From Bacteroidales bacterium (GTDB lineage Bacteria; Bacteroidota; Bacteroidia; Bacteroidales; UBA932), in assembly GCA_029010575.1 (NCBI GenBank), contig JAQXKS010000066.1:1-47807 (forward strand): 47,807 nt of DNA, in the 5' to 3' direction. A model generated the notes under the pieces. That model did no database searches. It was not told the origin of the DNA and saw only the letters and a list, made by a program, of their open reading frames with translations. Made by a program: the position numbers and the translations under genes. Positions 1 to 7,696 of this stretch are shown here, piece by piece. Position 1 is the first letter of the stretch. Every line of letters begins with the position of its first letter.

Positions 1-181
1 TAGGCTGCTCGGCCAACTGCTCCTGCACCACATTAAAGTGAGGAGTGGTACTAAGCACTACAACATCATAGCCATTCTTCTGAAATGCCAAGGCAATATC
101 GTTGTACAGATCAGCCGTGCTCACCCCATCTGGGCTGAAAATCAAACTGTGTATTAGTATTTTCTTTTTCCCGTTTTGCAT
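1..181 (-). CDS. Glycosyltransferase, N-terminal part (cut by window edge)
   Basis: The minus-strand frame opens with ATG at 181 and runs off the left edge. The roughly 60 visible residues begin MQNGKKKILIHSLIFSPDGV and continue with a nucleotide-binding-fold pattern: a beta strand, then a helix ending ALAFQKNGYDV and the strand VVVLSTTPHF. This is the usual N-terminal half of a GT-B glycosyltransferase of the WbuB/GT4 kind that builds surface polysaccharide in the cytoplasm. It lies just downstream of a broken nucleotidyltransferase on the same strand, so it probably belongs to an O-antigen or capsule locus extending left. The catalytic C-terminal half is not visible, so donor and acceptor are unknown. 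Confidence 0.75.
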   Translation of the reverse strand, partial: MQNGKKKILIHSLIFSPDGVSTADLYNDIALAFQKNGYDVVVLSTTPHFNVVQEQLAEQP

Positions 182-196
182 ATTTATAATGTTATA

Positions 197-461
197 TTAT
201 TTCACTATTCTCTTCCAGCACCAATGATGCCCAATCCACATGGGAGCCCAAATAACATCCGCATGTTATTGCGACAAGAGATGAAGATTATGTTTTAGTA
301 TTTTAGTAATAGCACTAAACTTCCCTTGACCCTTGTTCGTTTTCAACCTTTCATCATAGTGCCAAAAATTACCACCAATCATTATCTGATGCAAGATAGA
401 GCTGCCTTCTTTCTCATCAGGCTCATACAACAAGTATTGGTCTTCCAATCCCAATACATGC
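197..461 (-). pseudogene. Remnant of an uncharacterised nucleotidyltransferase (NTP_transf_5-like), C-terminal end
   Basis: Read on the minus strand from about 461, the frame gives VLGLEDQYLLYEPDEKEG, then IMIGGNFWHYDERL, a TAA at 266-268, and in the same frame HADVIWAPMWIGHHWCWKR before the true stop at 197-199. I recall this pattern (LGLEDKYLLCEPDE.., LAGNFGHYDER.., SEVLWAPFW..) as the C-terminus of the family annotated 'nucleotidyltransferase family protein', common in Bacteroidales polysaccharide loci. The in-frame TAA sits where the family has a Tyr-like position, so one point mutation could explain it. The upstream half is missing: the frame meets a TAG exactly at the edge of the inverted-repeat segment at 462. 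I call it a truncated, nonsense-mutated relic. Family assignment is from memory. Confidence 0.55.
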
Positions 462-651
462 TACATAGGGATAGTCATTTAATTCCTTCAATCTGAGTTA
501 ACCGGCAGACTCTCCCGTATTTTTCCGATCAAACTCTGTAAATGCAATCTCTTGCTGAATGTCAGATAAATTTCCCTCCGAAATTCATATTTATCACATT
601 TACAATCAATTGGTTATATTTTTAAGTCTATTTCGTAACTATCCCTATGTA
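462..651. repeat. 190-bp segment bounded by 14-bp inverted repeats
   Basis: TACATAGGGATAGT occurs at 462-475 and its exact reverse complement at 638-651. The left copy directly abuts the truncated nucleotidyltransferase relic. The interior contains a minus-strand open stretch ending at 488 that reads CDKYEFRREIYLTFSKRLHL and then about 16 more residues to a stop. It has no start codon and I do not recognise it. The size and ends suit an IS remnant or a MITE-like element. No obvious target-site duplication flanks it (left flank catgc, right flank cccca). Confidence 0.5.
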
Positions 652-661
652 CCCCATTTTT
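649..661. repeat. Left copy of GTACCCCATTTTT repeat at island edge
   Basis: GTACCCCATTTTT here is the exact reverse complement of the 13 bases at 7717-7729, next to the tmRNA terminator. The two copies bracket the accessory island. From 662 to 749 I see only AT-rich sequence and no gene. Such short repeats could be integrase arm sites or element ends; that role is inferred. Confidence 0.4.
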
Positions 662-749
662 TATGGAGATAAAACACACTATTTCTTTCAAGATTCGAAC
701 CTATGGTTTGAAGTTTAGGTTGTAACTTTGAAGAAAATGAGATCAGAAT

Positions 750-1079
750 ATGAAAGACGGAATACAATACATATTATATAATCTCCCGGAGGAACAGGGA
801 GAGGTTCAGGTGGTCGTTGAGAAAGAGACCTTGTGGTGCACTCAAAAGGCGATGGCGCAATTGTTCGGCGTCGGGGTGCCAGCCATCAGCAAGCATTTGA
901 AGAATATTTTTGACGAAGGTGAACTGATTCGTGAAGTGGTTGTTTCCAAAATGGAAATAACCACTCATCATGGAGCGATTGATGATAAAACTCAAACTCA
1001 TAGCGTAGACTTCTATCACCTTAATTCCATCAAAGCCACATATTTTCGTCAATGGTCTACAAAGAATCAGTGTGTCTAA
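750..1079 (+). pseudogene. Truncated RhuM-family protein
   Basis: The frame starts MKDGIQYILYNLPEEQGEVQ and contains the RhuM (virulence RhuM/Fic-associated) signature: TLWCTQKAMAQLFGVGVPAISKHLKNIFDEGEL, which is a winged-helix-like DNA-binding region at about residues 27-58, then DFYHLNSIKATYFRQWSTK. Family members are normally about 330 residues with YNLDAIIAVGYRVNSIKATYFRQW. Here roughly ten residues (DAIIAVGYRV-type) are missing between HL and NS, and the protein ends after NQCV at 109 residues. The 3' end runs into an integrase fragment in another frame. RhuM genes are commonly carried on mobile elements, so this is probably cargo debris of the island and non-functional. Confidence 0.7.
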
Positions 1080-1437
1080 TGAGGTGTGGAGCAATGGCAA
1101 AGTTAAGAGTAATAAGTACACCAATAGCAAGGGCCTCTCTTGGCTTGAGATCAACTCCACTATAAGTAAAATCGTGAGACACTTTGGTCAGTATGAATTA
1201 GATCTGGATAAAATACCGACGACGGATGATATAATACAAGAACTTCAGAAAGCTCTGAAAGGACCAAAGGATGGAGAAGCGAAGCTTGTTACAAAAGCTA
1301 AGACAATATATGATGACCTCAAGGAATTTATAAATGAGCAGAGCATCGCTTGCCAATGGGCCCATGCAACTCTTCAGTACTGGACAACATTTACTCATCA
1401 TCTGGAATCCTTTGGAAAAAGGTTGGTGTATACTTGA
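1072..1437 (+). pseudogene. Tyrosine integrase fragment (N-terminal/SAM-like region only)
   Basis: The 121 residues include KVKSNKYTNSKG near the start and EFINEQSIACQWAHATLQYW followed by a THHLESF segment near the end. This matches the arm-binding and SAM-like core-binding part of Bacteroidota phage-type tyrosine integrases (pattern ..SWTDATxxKFxxLKNHLxxF..). The catalytic domain (R, HxxR, Y) is absent: the frame stops at 1435-1437 and no such motifs follow before 1540. The true N-terminus is also missing, because the frame opens inside the RhuM relic. With the neighbouring tmRNA this suggests the integrase that once mobilised the island. Family call is moderately sure. Confidence 0.55.
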
Positions 1438-1540
1438 GGATACAAAGGAATCTTGAGGAGAAAACTGTACAAAAGCAATTCAAACCGATTTTAAAGAACC
1501 ATAGAAGATAATAATTATCTTCGCAGAAAATAAAACTTAA

Positions 1541-1792
1541 AGACAGTATCTTTCCATAACCGAAACAGCAGAGAAAGCCGCAAGACAGTATGAATCCACA
1601 TTGGCAGTAATGAGACTGTCGGAACTTCTGACTAAATCCAAGAAAGTCGCAGAAGTTCCACCAAAGAAAGGTACTAAGAATCAGAAACCATTCTTGAAGA
1701 TGTACATCATGCAGCTGGATAATATAAAGATGACAGTAGGACTCCAGAAGTCAACTGGCGACAAAGTGCAATATTGCATCACAGCCTTATAA
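1541..1792 (+). pseudogene. Unrecognised lysine-rich ORF, probably a remnant
   Basis: The frame is open from just after a TAA at 1538-1540 to a TAA at 1790-1792. It reads RQYLSITETAEKAARQYEST, then a stretch with SELLTKSKK, VPPKKGTKNQKPFLKMYIMQ, and ends KSTGDKVQYCITAL. No ATG precedes the homogeneous part; the first ATG in frame is internal. A TTG at 1601 would give 63 residues. The sequence looks protein-coding (basic, no biased repeats) but I cannot place it in a family. It sits among two other relics in the decayed plus-strand part of the island and ends six bases before a hairpin. Confidence 0.3.
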
Positions 1793-1797
1793 ACAAC

Positions 1798-1821
1798 ACA
1801 GCCACCCCGAAGAGTGGCTGT
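1798..1821. terminator. Hairpin between convergent ORFs
   Basis: ACAGCCAC (1798-1805) and GTGGCTGT (1814-1821) form a perfect 8-bp stem with an 8-base loop. It lies between the plus-strand relic ending at 1792 and the minus-strand helicase ending at 1875, a normal place for a terminator. The downstream T-richness is weak on either strand. Confidence 0.5.
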
Positions 1822-1874
1822 TATACTTTGGGGCTCGATTATCTGTCTCGCCATCTCCAACGGAGTAGCAATAC

Positions 1875-4724
1875 TCAATTATTTATCAATTCTTCTTTAA
1901 TATCTTCAAATCTGGCATCCGTATTCCTAAGATAAGAATCCATTGTCATGAATCCGGGACAGCCCGTGCCATCATGTTTATAGTTCGTGCAACCTAAGAA
2001 CGGTGGTCTATCTCCCTTGCCATGTTTCACTATCAGGTATCCATCTTTACACTGATTGCATTTAATGATTGAGAGTCGTCCTCCAGATAAATCATTCGTC
2101 ATGAAGTCACATAACTCAGGCTCATTGGTGCACAGCCATAGTTTCAATCCATAATTCTGCTTGTACCTCAATTGTAATGGATATCCGCAGATTGGACACT
2201 TCTTGATTTCATTACTATCCTTATTGTCGTTCCTGTCTAAATCGCCATGCAAAACAACCTGCAAATGATCATCAATCAGCTCCAGTACAAAACTGGAAGG
2301 TCTCTCTTGAGGTACAATCAAGTAAACGCGGTTCTTGGTCCTTGTCAATGCGACATAGAACAAACGCCTCTCCTCAGCATACTCAATACTATGGTCATCT
2401 CGCACAACGTACTTCAACACAGGATCATCCTGTACCTGAGAGGGGAAACCATATACTTCATTCCGAGCATTGATAATAATCACATTATCATACCCCAGCC
2501 CTTTAGCACGATGAACTGTCATAAAGTCCAAGGCTACATTTGGAAACTTTGTCGAAGTGACACCCCCTGTCTTCTCATTATAAACGAACTTTCCTGAACG
2601 AGATAAATGGAATGCATCAAAGCCAAATCGTCCCAATAAAAGAATCGAAGATTTCGGATTCTCAAGGAGAATCTTTTCAACAATAGCCTCTACCTTCTCG
2701 CCAATCATATAATAGCGCCCACCCTTACCGGCAGTCTGTTTCCTATCAACGTTTTCTGAATATGACTCTATGATTATTGGCATATCAATATGTTTTGGAG
2801 AAATAAGTTCCTTACGTAGTTGTGTCTGATTCTTCTGGATAAAGCCTCCGGCAATATCGATAACTTCCTGAGCATTCCTATATGTCTTGGTTATCTTCAA
2901 CTCCAGACCATACCCCATCGTCTGCTTAAAATGCGTAAACAAGGTAATATCTGAACCAGCATATGCAAAAATCGACTGCCAGTCATCACCAACGGCTATA
3001 ATTTTTGCCTTGCACATCTTTGACAATTCCTTTGTCAAATCAAACCTCTGACGTGAAATATCCTGATACTCATCTACTATTATATACTTGAAGTCAAGTT
3101 CTGCTCCAATCCTCTGTTGCTCATTAAGAATGCGTACAGAATCATTGATCATATCCTCAAAATCAACCGCATTTTTCTCCTTAAGACGTTTTGAATATTC
3201 TAGAAAACACTGCTGACAGATACTCAAGAACAGTTTTGTCCTCTCATTTGTAGACTTCCTTTCAAAACGAGAAAAGTCATCAACCGAATATCCGTTGGTC
3301 TTGAAATTCTGAATGAAAGTGCAGACCAACTTGACAAGTTTCATGATATACTTGTTCTCCTCTGTATTGACAATCTTCTCAAAGACCTCTTTGGAATCTC
3401 TTGGGGTGAGCGTAAAGCCGTGATTTTCTAGATTCTCCTTCAGATGTTCTAACAAACTTCGTCCATCAGAATAGCCAGAGAAAGTATAAATCAATTCGGT
3501 ATTATGTTTTTTATGAAGCTTTACCTTGTTGTTAATCTCCTGCTTGTATAGAGATAATTGTTCCTCACTATAGCGATTATTCTTACCTTCTTCTGTGATA
3601 CCAAAATGCTCAAGGTAAGCCACTTTATCGCCTTGTGTTATCGTAAAATCAGGAGTATATGGCTTTCGAGACTTCAAAATATGATATTCGTATGGCCTCT
3701 CATACTGATATTCAATCTGATTAAGATATAAGAAGTTGGCGATCTGTACTTCCTGTGCCGAACGCATTCTCTCATGAATAATAGAGATACACTTGCCTGT
3801 TCTTTTGTCAATTATCTCCTCAGTATATTCACTCATATTACCCTTCAAAGTCGTAAAGTCAGACTTTGATATGTAATTGAAGAAATCATTAAGTCCCTCT
3901 CCCTCGTAGGGAGCATCAAAATAAGAACCGAAGAATAGAATAAGTTTATCAACCAATTCCGGTTGCTCAAGAATGTTCCCCTTTAGATAATTATTGATAA
4001 CATTATACATGAACCCACCATCCACGACCTGACGCTTCTCATTATCTTGCTTTCTAAGAATAGCATAACCTGTTTTATGGAACGTTGTTACTGGGCAATT
4101 AATTTTGAGGGATTTGTTAATCTTATCTCTCAGCTCTCCGACGGCCTTATTTGTATAAGAAATCACAAGTATCTGTTCAGGCTTAACCCCTTTCTTCTCT
4201 ACAAGATATTTTACTTTTGCAGCCACCGTTGTTGTCTTACCAGCTCCAGCGCCTGCAATTACAAGAGTATAATCCTCATCCGAGAGGACTACCTTTCTTT
4301 GCTCCTCATCAAGTTTGATGACAGGATCAACAGATTTAAGAATATTATCGAGATACTCATTCTCTGTTCGGAGGTGACGATTCAGATAATCTTCATTGTG
4401 TTTTGATATAAAGGATGGTGACATTTGCAAGTCTTTAATCTCATGATAGTAATCCATTGCTATCATGATTTTCTTTATATCCAAACAATTCTTTTGACAA
4501 TACGCCTCCAGCATATCAGAGGCATGAAGATTGTCAAAGAAGGAGACTAATTGATTATATTTCTCTATTGCCCTGTAATAATCGCTTCGTGCAATATACT
4601 TATCCTTGCTCAGCAATTTTTCCATTCCTCTTAAAAACTCCATCAACCGACGAAACTCTTCTGTCTCATTTACGGAAGAAGAATTTACTCGTTTTCTCTT
4701 GAATATTTTTGAGAGGAAAGACAT
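1875..4724 (-). CDS. UvrD/Rep-type superfamily 1 helicase with nuclease-like insertion and C-terminal zinc ribbons
   Basis: 949 residues with a full SF1A motor: Q-motif around 139-143, Walker A GAGAGKTT at 158-165, VISYTNKA at 187-194, DEYQD at 551-555, AVGDDWQSIFAYAG at 577-590, KTYRN at 613-617, VHRAKG at 737-742 and ERRLFYVALTR at 785-795. Inserted in domain 1B at about 320-435 is a stretch with E325, YTPDF (356-360) and YLEHFG (370-375), spaced like a PD-(D/E)XK nuclease-type fold as in DNA helicase IV relatives. The C-terminus has two four-cysteine ribbons of topoisomerase type (C843, C846, C865, C872 and C889, C892, C912, C922). It probably unwinds and perhaps trims DNA in the cytoplasm. 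It lies directly downstream of the DpnII-type restriction genes on the same strand, behind its own likely promoter. The helicase call is secure; nuclease activity is inferred. Confidence 0.9.
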   Translation of the reverse strand: MSFLSKIFKRKRVNSSSVNETEEFRRLMEFLRGMEKLLSKDKYIARSDYYRAIEKYNQLVSFFDNLHASDMLEAYCQKNCLDIKKIMIAMDYYHEIKDLQMSPSFISKHNEDYLNRHLRTENEYLDNILKSVDPVIKLDEEQRKVVLSDEDYTLVIAGAGAGKTTTVAAKVKYLVEKKGVKPEQILVISYTNKAVGELRDKINKSLKINCPVTTFHKTGYAILRKQDNEKRQVVDGGFMYNVINNYLKGNILEQPELVDKLILFFGSYFDAPYEGEGLNDFFNYISKSDFTTLKGNMSEYTEEIIDKRTGKCISIIHERMRSAQEVQIANFLYLNQIEYQYERPYEYHILKSRKPYTPDFTITQGDKVAYLEHFGITEEGKNNRYSEEQLSLYKQEINNKVKLHKKHNTELIYTFSGYSDGRSLLEHLKENLENHGFTLTPRDSKEVFEKIVNTEENKYIMKLVKLVCTFIQNFKTNGYSVDDFSRFERKSTNERTKLFLSICQQCFLEYSKRLKEKNAVDFEDMINDSVRILNEQQRIGAELDFKYIIVDEYQDISRQRFDLTKELSKMCKAKIIAVGDDWQSIFAYAGSDITLFTHFKQTMGYGLELKITKTYRNAQEVIDIAGGFIQKNQTQLRKELISPKHIDMPIIIESYSENVDRKQTAGKGGRYYMIGEKVEAIVEKILLENPKSSILLLGRFGFDAFHLSRSGKFVYNEKTGGVTSTKFPNVALDFMTVHRAKGLGYDNVIIINARNEVYGFPSQVQDDPVLKYVVRDDHSIEYAEERRLFYVALTRTKNRVYLIVPQERPSSFVLELIDDHLQVVLHGDLDRNDNKDSNEIKKCPICGYPLQLRYKQNYGLKLWLCTNEPELCDFMTNDLSGGRLSIIKCNQCKDGYLIVKHGKGDRPPFLGCTNYKHDGTGCPGFMTMDSYLRNTDARFEDIKEELINN

Positions 4725-4754
4725 GTAATACCTGGTTCTTGCTTATTAAGGACA

Positions 4755-4762
4755 CAAAATTA
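4755..4762 (-). promoter_or_regulatory. Likely -7 box for the helicase gene
   Basis: On the minus strand the bases read TAATTTTG, matching the Bacteroidota TAnnTTTG box, about 30 bases upstream of the helicase ATG at 4724. A T-rich stretch lies further upstream but no clean -33 TTTG at the ideal distance. Confidence 0.4.
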
Positions 4763-4805
4763 GCAAAAATCATTGAAAAAATGCCACCAGCGTATATCAG
4801 GGAGA

Positions 4806-4952
4806 ATGATACTTTTCGACATCAAAGGCAGAACTACTAACCTTGCACCAAGAGCAGTTTTCTATACAGCGGATGAATTCAGATAGATTGACCCCTGGAT
4901 TGATGATATGGACGCCAACCTGATTGGAGGATGGCAGGTTGACGCATATTAA
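4806..4952 (+). pseudogene. Possible coding remnant with in-frame stop
   Basis: After GGGAG an ATG at 4806 opens MILFDIKGRTTNLAPRAVFY and continues TADEFR to a TAG at 4884-4886. The same frame then reads IDPWIDDMDANLIGGWQVDA, one more residue, and a TAA at 4950-4952. The composition is protein-like on both sides of the single stop. It lies on the strand opposite the flanking genes, in the 235-base gap between helicase and methylase. I do not recognise it and it could be chance. Confidence 0.2.
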
Positions 4953-4959
4953 TTAGCTG

Positions 4960-5841
4960 TTAAAATGGCAATTCTGGGCCATAGTAGCATTGTTTGTCAT
5001 TAAGTACTCTAACCTCATTATCTACAAATAGTTTGGCTTGCTTTTGAAGGCGATCAATATATTCTATACGCTTCTTTACGTCATTGAGCTCTTCTCTTCG
5101 AGCTTTACTAAGTTCAAGGAATTTTTCGCTCTGATCGATGCCCAAGAAACGTCGGTTAAGAAGTGTCGCTGCTATACCTGTTGTGCTTCCCCCGGTAAAC
5201 GGATCAAGAATCCATGCTCCAGGCTTTGTGGAGGCCTGAATAATACGAGACAAAACACAGAGAGGTTTCTGGGTAGGATGCTTTCCGCATGATTTTTCCC
5301 ACTTTGCAATAGCCGGAAGTCTCCAGACATCACGCATCTGCGTACCACCATTAATTTCCTTCATCAATTCGTAGTTAAAGTAGTGAGGTACTTTCGGCTC
5401 TTTGCGTGCCCATAATATATATTCAGCAGAATAAGTAAAATATCTACATGAAAGATTTGGTGGCGGATTCGTCTTTTCCCAAGTAATGCAGTTCAGTATC
5501 TTAAATCCAAGTTCATTGAGGCACCTAGCCACTGAGAAAATGTTATGGTAAGTACCACTAATCCAGATAGTGCCATTGCTCTTCAACTTTTTCCGGCATG
5601 CTGCAATCCACGATTTATCAAACTCATAATCAGCCTCATATCCATTAGACTTATCCCAGTCACCCTTGTTGACTGATACCATACGACCGCTCTGAACGCT
5701 AATACCGCCATTTGAAAGATGATACGGAGGGTCAGCGAAAATCATATCAAACTTGAAGTCAAAAGAGTCTAGAAGTTTGACACAATCGCCATGCAAGAGG
5801 GTAAAGTCCTTATCCTCTGATTTATAGTAGGCTGTAGGCAT
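4960..5841 (-). CDS. Second adenine DNA methylase of a DpnII-type system (DpnA-like, beta-class N6-MTase)
   Basis: 293 residues. Motif IV DPPY is at 37-40, near the N-terminus. After a target-recognition stretch come HPTQKP (188-193) and the AdoMet-binding motif DPFTGGSTTG (213-222), the order of the beta class of N6-adenine or N4-cytosine methylases (N6_N4_Mtase family). The ATG begins immediately after the endonuclease stop (5842), so the two are co-transcribed and probably coupled. In pneumococcal DpnII the analogous DpnA also methylates GATC in single-stranded DNA and protects incoming DNA. That role here is by analogy. The protein lacks membrane segments and should be cytoplasmic. Confidence 0.85.
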   Translation of the reverse strand: MPTAYYKSEDKDFTLLHGDCVKLLDSFDFKFDMIFADPPYHLSNGGISVQSGRMVSVNKGDWDKSNGYEADYEFDKSWIAACRKKLKSNGTIWISGTYHNIFSVARCLNELGFKILNCITWEKTNPPPNLSCRYFTYSAEYILWARKEPKVPHYFNYELMKEINGGTQMRDVWRLPAIAKWEKSCGKHPTQKPLCVLSRIIQASTKPGAWILDPFTGGSTTGIAATLLNRRFLGIDQSEKFLELSKARREELNDVKKRIEYIDRLQKQAKLFVDNEVRVLNDKQCYYGPELPF

Positions 5842-6711
5842 TTATATAAGGGCTTTTGAGATTATACCAGCTTCTAATTCAGCAATATTGTAAATATGCT
5901 CAAGAACATCGAATGTTTCCTTTAAGTTATTCCTAGCTTTGTTCCAGCCACAGCCATCTGTAATCCAGACGAACTTAAAATAGCCAAGGTCCTTGGTCTC
6001 CATCGTAATGGTCTTGTAGCTTCGAGCAGTTTCATTCAATTTAGATCCACCGCCGGTATAGAAGTTTGTCTCGATTCCGTATATTGTATTTTTTCCTTTC
6101 ACAACAAAATCGAAACGCTTTTCAGCGCTGCCATCATTGGAAATTGAGGAAAGGTCAATATTCCATTTGGACTCAATTTCGTTGATATACATCTCTTTGA
6201 AATATGAGAAGCCCTTCTTTAAACCTGCCTTTTTCAGATAGCACTCAACTAGATTCTCCATTAAATGACCACCACGATTTTTGCGGCCATTGGAGTCCAG
6301 CCCAGTTTCAACGCCAGTGACGTAATCCACAAGATTATTTACTATGTGATTCTCCATCAAATCAAACAATCCGGTTTTGCGCATAAATTTGACATAGTCG
6401 TCAATGGTGCAATTCATTTTCTTAAAATGAAAATCAATCTGGCCTTCCGAATCCATCGCCATTATATCATATTCGCGCTTTGCAAGGAGTATTGGGATGC
6501 ATTTAAGCGTTTCAGGGTAGTTGGCAAGGATATTTCTGAAATCATCTTCTATTCTCTTCGAACCAATGAGAGAGTTCAAAATGTTGAGAGGAATCCGAAT
6601 GGCAGCAACATTCGAGAAAACTTTCTCAAAATTCACATAATATTTATAATCAGCTATAGATGGTCTAAAGGCTGCAAGCCACATGTCAAAGTTTCTCATA
6701 TTACTAGACAT
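5842..6711 (-). CDS. DpnII-family type II restriction endonuclease (predicted GATC)
   Basis: 289 residues, matching DpnII/MboI-type enzymes in length. Visible family signatures are the GLDSNGRKNRGGHLMENLVE region (137-156) and the later EKRFDFVV (198-204) with YGIETNFYTGGGSKLNETAR (211-230). This fits a PD-(D/E)XK-like core with D201 and E214 as likely metal ligands, followed by ETN. The gene overlaps the upstream Dam-like methylase by 8 bases and ends directly before the second methylase. Order methylase - nuclease - methylase differs from the M-A-B order of pneumococcal dpnII, but the content is the same. Specificity for GATC is inferred from family and from the Dam-type partner. Confidence 0.85.
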   Translation of the reverse strand: MSSNMRNFDMWLAAFRPSIADYKYYVNFEKVFSNVAAIRIPLNILNSLIGSKRIEDDFRNILANYPETLKCIPILLAKREYDIMAMDSEGQIDFHFKKMNCTIDDYVKFMRKTGLFDLMENHIVNNLVDYVTGVETGLDSNGRKNRGGHLMENLVECYLKKAGLKKGFSYFKEMYINEIESKWNIDLSSISNDGSAEKRFDFVVKGKNTIYGIETNFYTGGGSKLNETARSYKTITMETKDLGYFKFVWITDGCGWNKARNNLKETFDVLEHIYNIAELEAGIISKALI

Positions 6712-7612
6712 TTACTACGTTAGAAATCAATATTTCAGAAATGGCCCCGCGTCCATCACCCTTGGAATTAATCATCCTTGCGGCAGAGACTCTCTTAATA
6801 TTGAACATTTTGTAAAGGTGATCAAAGAAATCGTCACTATTGTCAATATTCTGCGGATCGGAATTACTGGCCACAAAAAGTGATTTGTTTGCCGCAATTT
6901 GGTCGCAAAAGTCACGAAGTCTCATCTGCTCAGCATCATCAAAACCATTCTTTGAGTAGGATGTAAATGCAGAGGTATCAGTCAAAGGTCTATATGGAGG
7001 ATCGAAATAATAAATAACATTCTCTCCTGCATATCTACCTGTCTGGGCGAAGTCCCCGCAGAGGATTTCTACTCTTTGAAGTAATGCAGCATCTGCCTTC
7101 AATGTCTCCGCATCGCAAATTTTTGGATTTGAATATCTTCCGTGGGGCACATTGAACTTGCCTGTGGAATTAACCCGGTACAGTCCGTTGAAACAAGTTC
7201 TATTCAAAAAGATAAAAAGAGCCGCTGTTTCAACTTCTGTCTTTTCAGCTTCATTGAAACGCTCGCGTTGAGTCATAAAAAATTCCTTGCGTGCATCTGC
7301 GTTGAGTGGAAGATAATGCTCCTGAAGCTGCCCAAGTTCATCAATCAGCCTCTCAACTGAATTCTGAATAACACGATATGTGCAGATAAGTTCAGCATTA
7401 ATGTCATTAATAACTGCCCTTGTGATATTGGGATACTCCTGCAGAATCCAAAAGAGAACTGCTCCTCCTCCAACAAAAGGTTCTATATACGTCACATTCT
7501 TCCTCTGGGACAGATCCATGGGCAAAGCTTTCTTGATATCCTCAAGAAGTTGGGTCTTTCCTCCTACCCACTTGACGAAAGGTTTCGCTGGATATGTGTA
7601 AATCTTCTTCAT
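6704..7612 (-). CDS. Dam-type adenine DNA methylase (DpnM-like)
   Basis: 302 residues from the ATG at 7612, starting MKKIYTYPAKPFVKWVGGKT. An upstream in-frame start at 7681 would add 23 residues not typical of the family, so I prefer 7612. D12-class/Dam features: FVKWVGGKTQLL (12-23), EPFVGGG (44-50, AdoMet motif I), LNRTCFNGLYRVN (136-148) and catalytic DPPY (204-207), the alpha-class order. It should methylate adenine in GATC on duplex DNA and protect the host from the adjacent endonuclease. It is first in the three-gene operon, so methylation can precede cutting after transfer. Its stop overlaps the endonuclease start. Confidence 0.9.
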   Translation of the reverse strand: MKKIYTYPAKPFVKWVGGKTQLLEDIKKALPMDLSQRKNVTYIEPFVGGGAVLFWILQEYPNITRAVINDINAELICTYRVIQNSVERLIDELGQLQEHYLPLNADARKEFFMTQRERFNEAEKTEVETAALFIFLNRTCFNGLYRVNSTGKFNVPHGRYSNPKICDAETLKADAALLQRVEILCGDFAQTGRYAGENVIYYFDPPYRPLTDTSAFTSYSKNGFDDAEQMRLRDFCDQIAANKSLFVASNSDPQNIDNSDDFFDHLYKMFNIKRVSAARMINSKGDGRGAISEILISNVVNV

Positions 7613-7696
7613 AATAAAACTACAGCTAGCGAATTTATAAAAAAAATGTGAATAAGCTAGAAATCCTCCACTCAACTCCACACAAATTCACTTAAG

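Noticed and set aside
686..716. tRNA-like T-loop sequence ATTCGAACC near the island's left edge
   Set aside because: No flanking T-stem or acceptor pairing can be formed; a tRNA or clear att copy is not supported.
774..1160. Long minus-strand reading frame opposite the RhuM and integrase relics
   Set aside because: Its translation is Leu-rich without motifs, and the opposite frame has recognisable RhuM sequence; it is a shadow.
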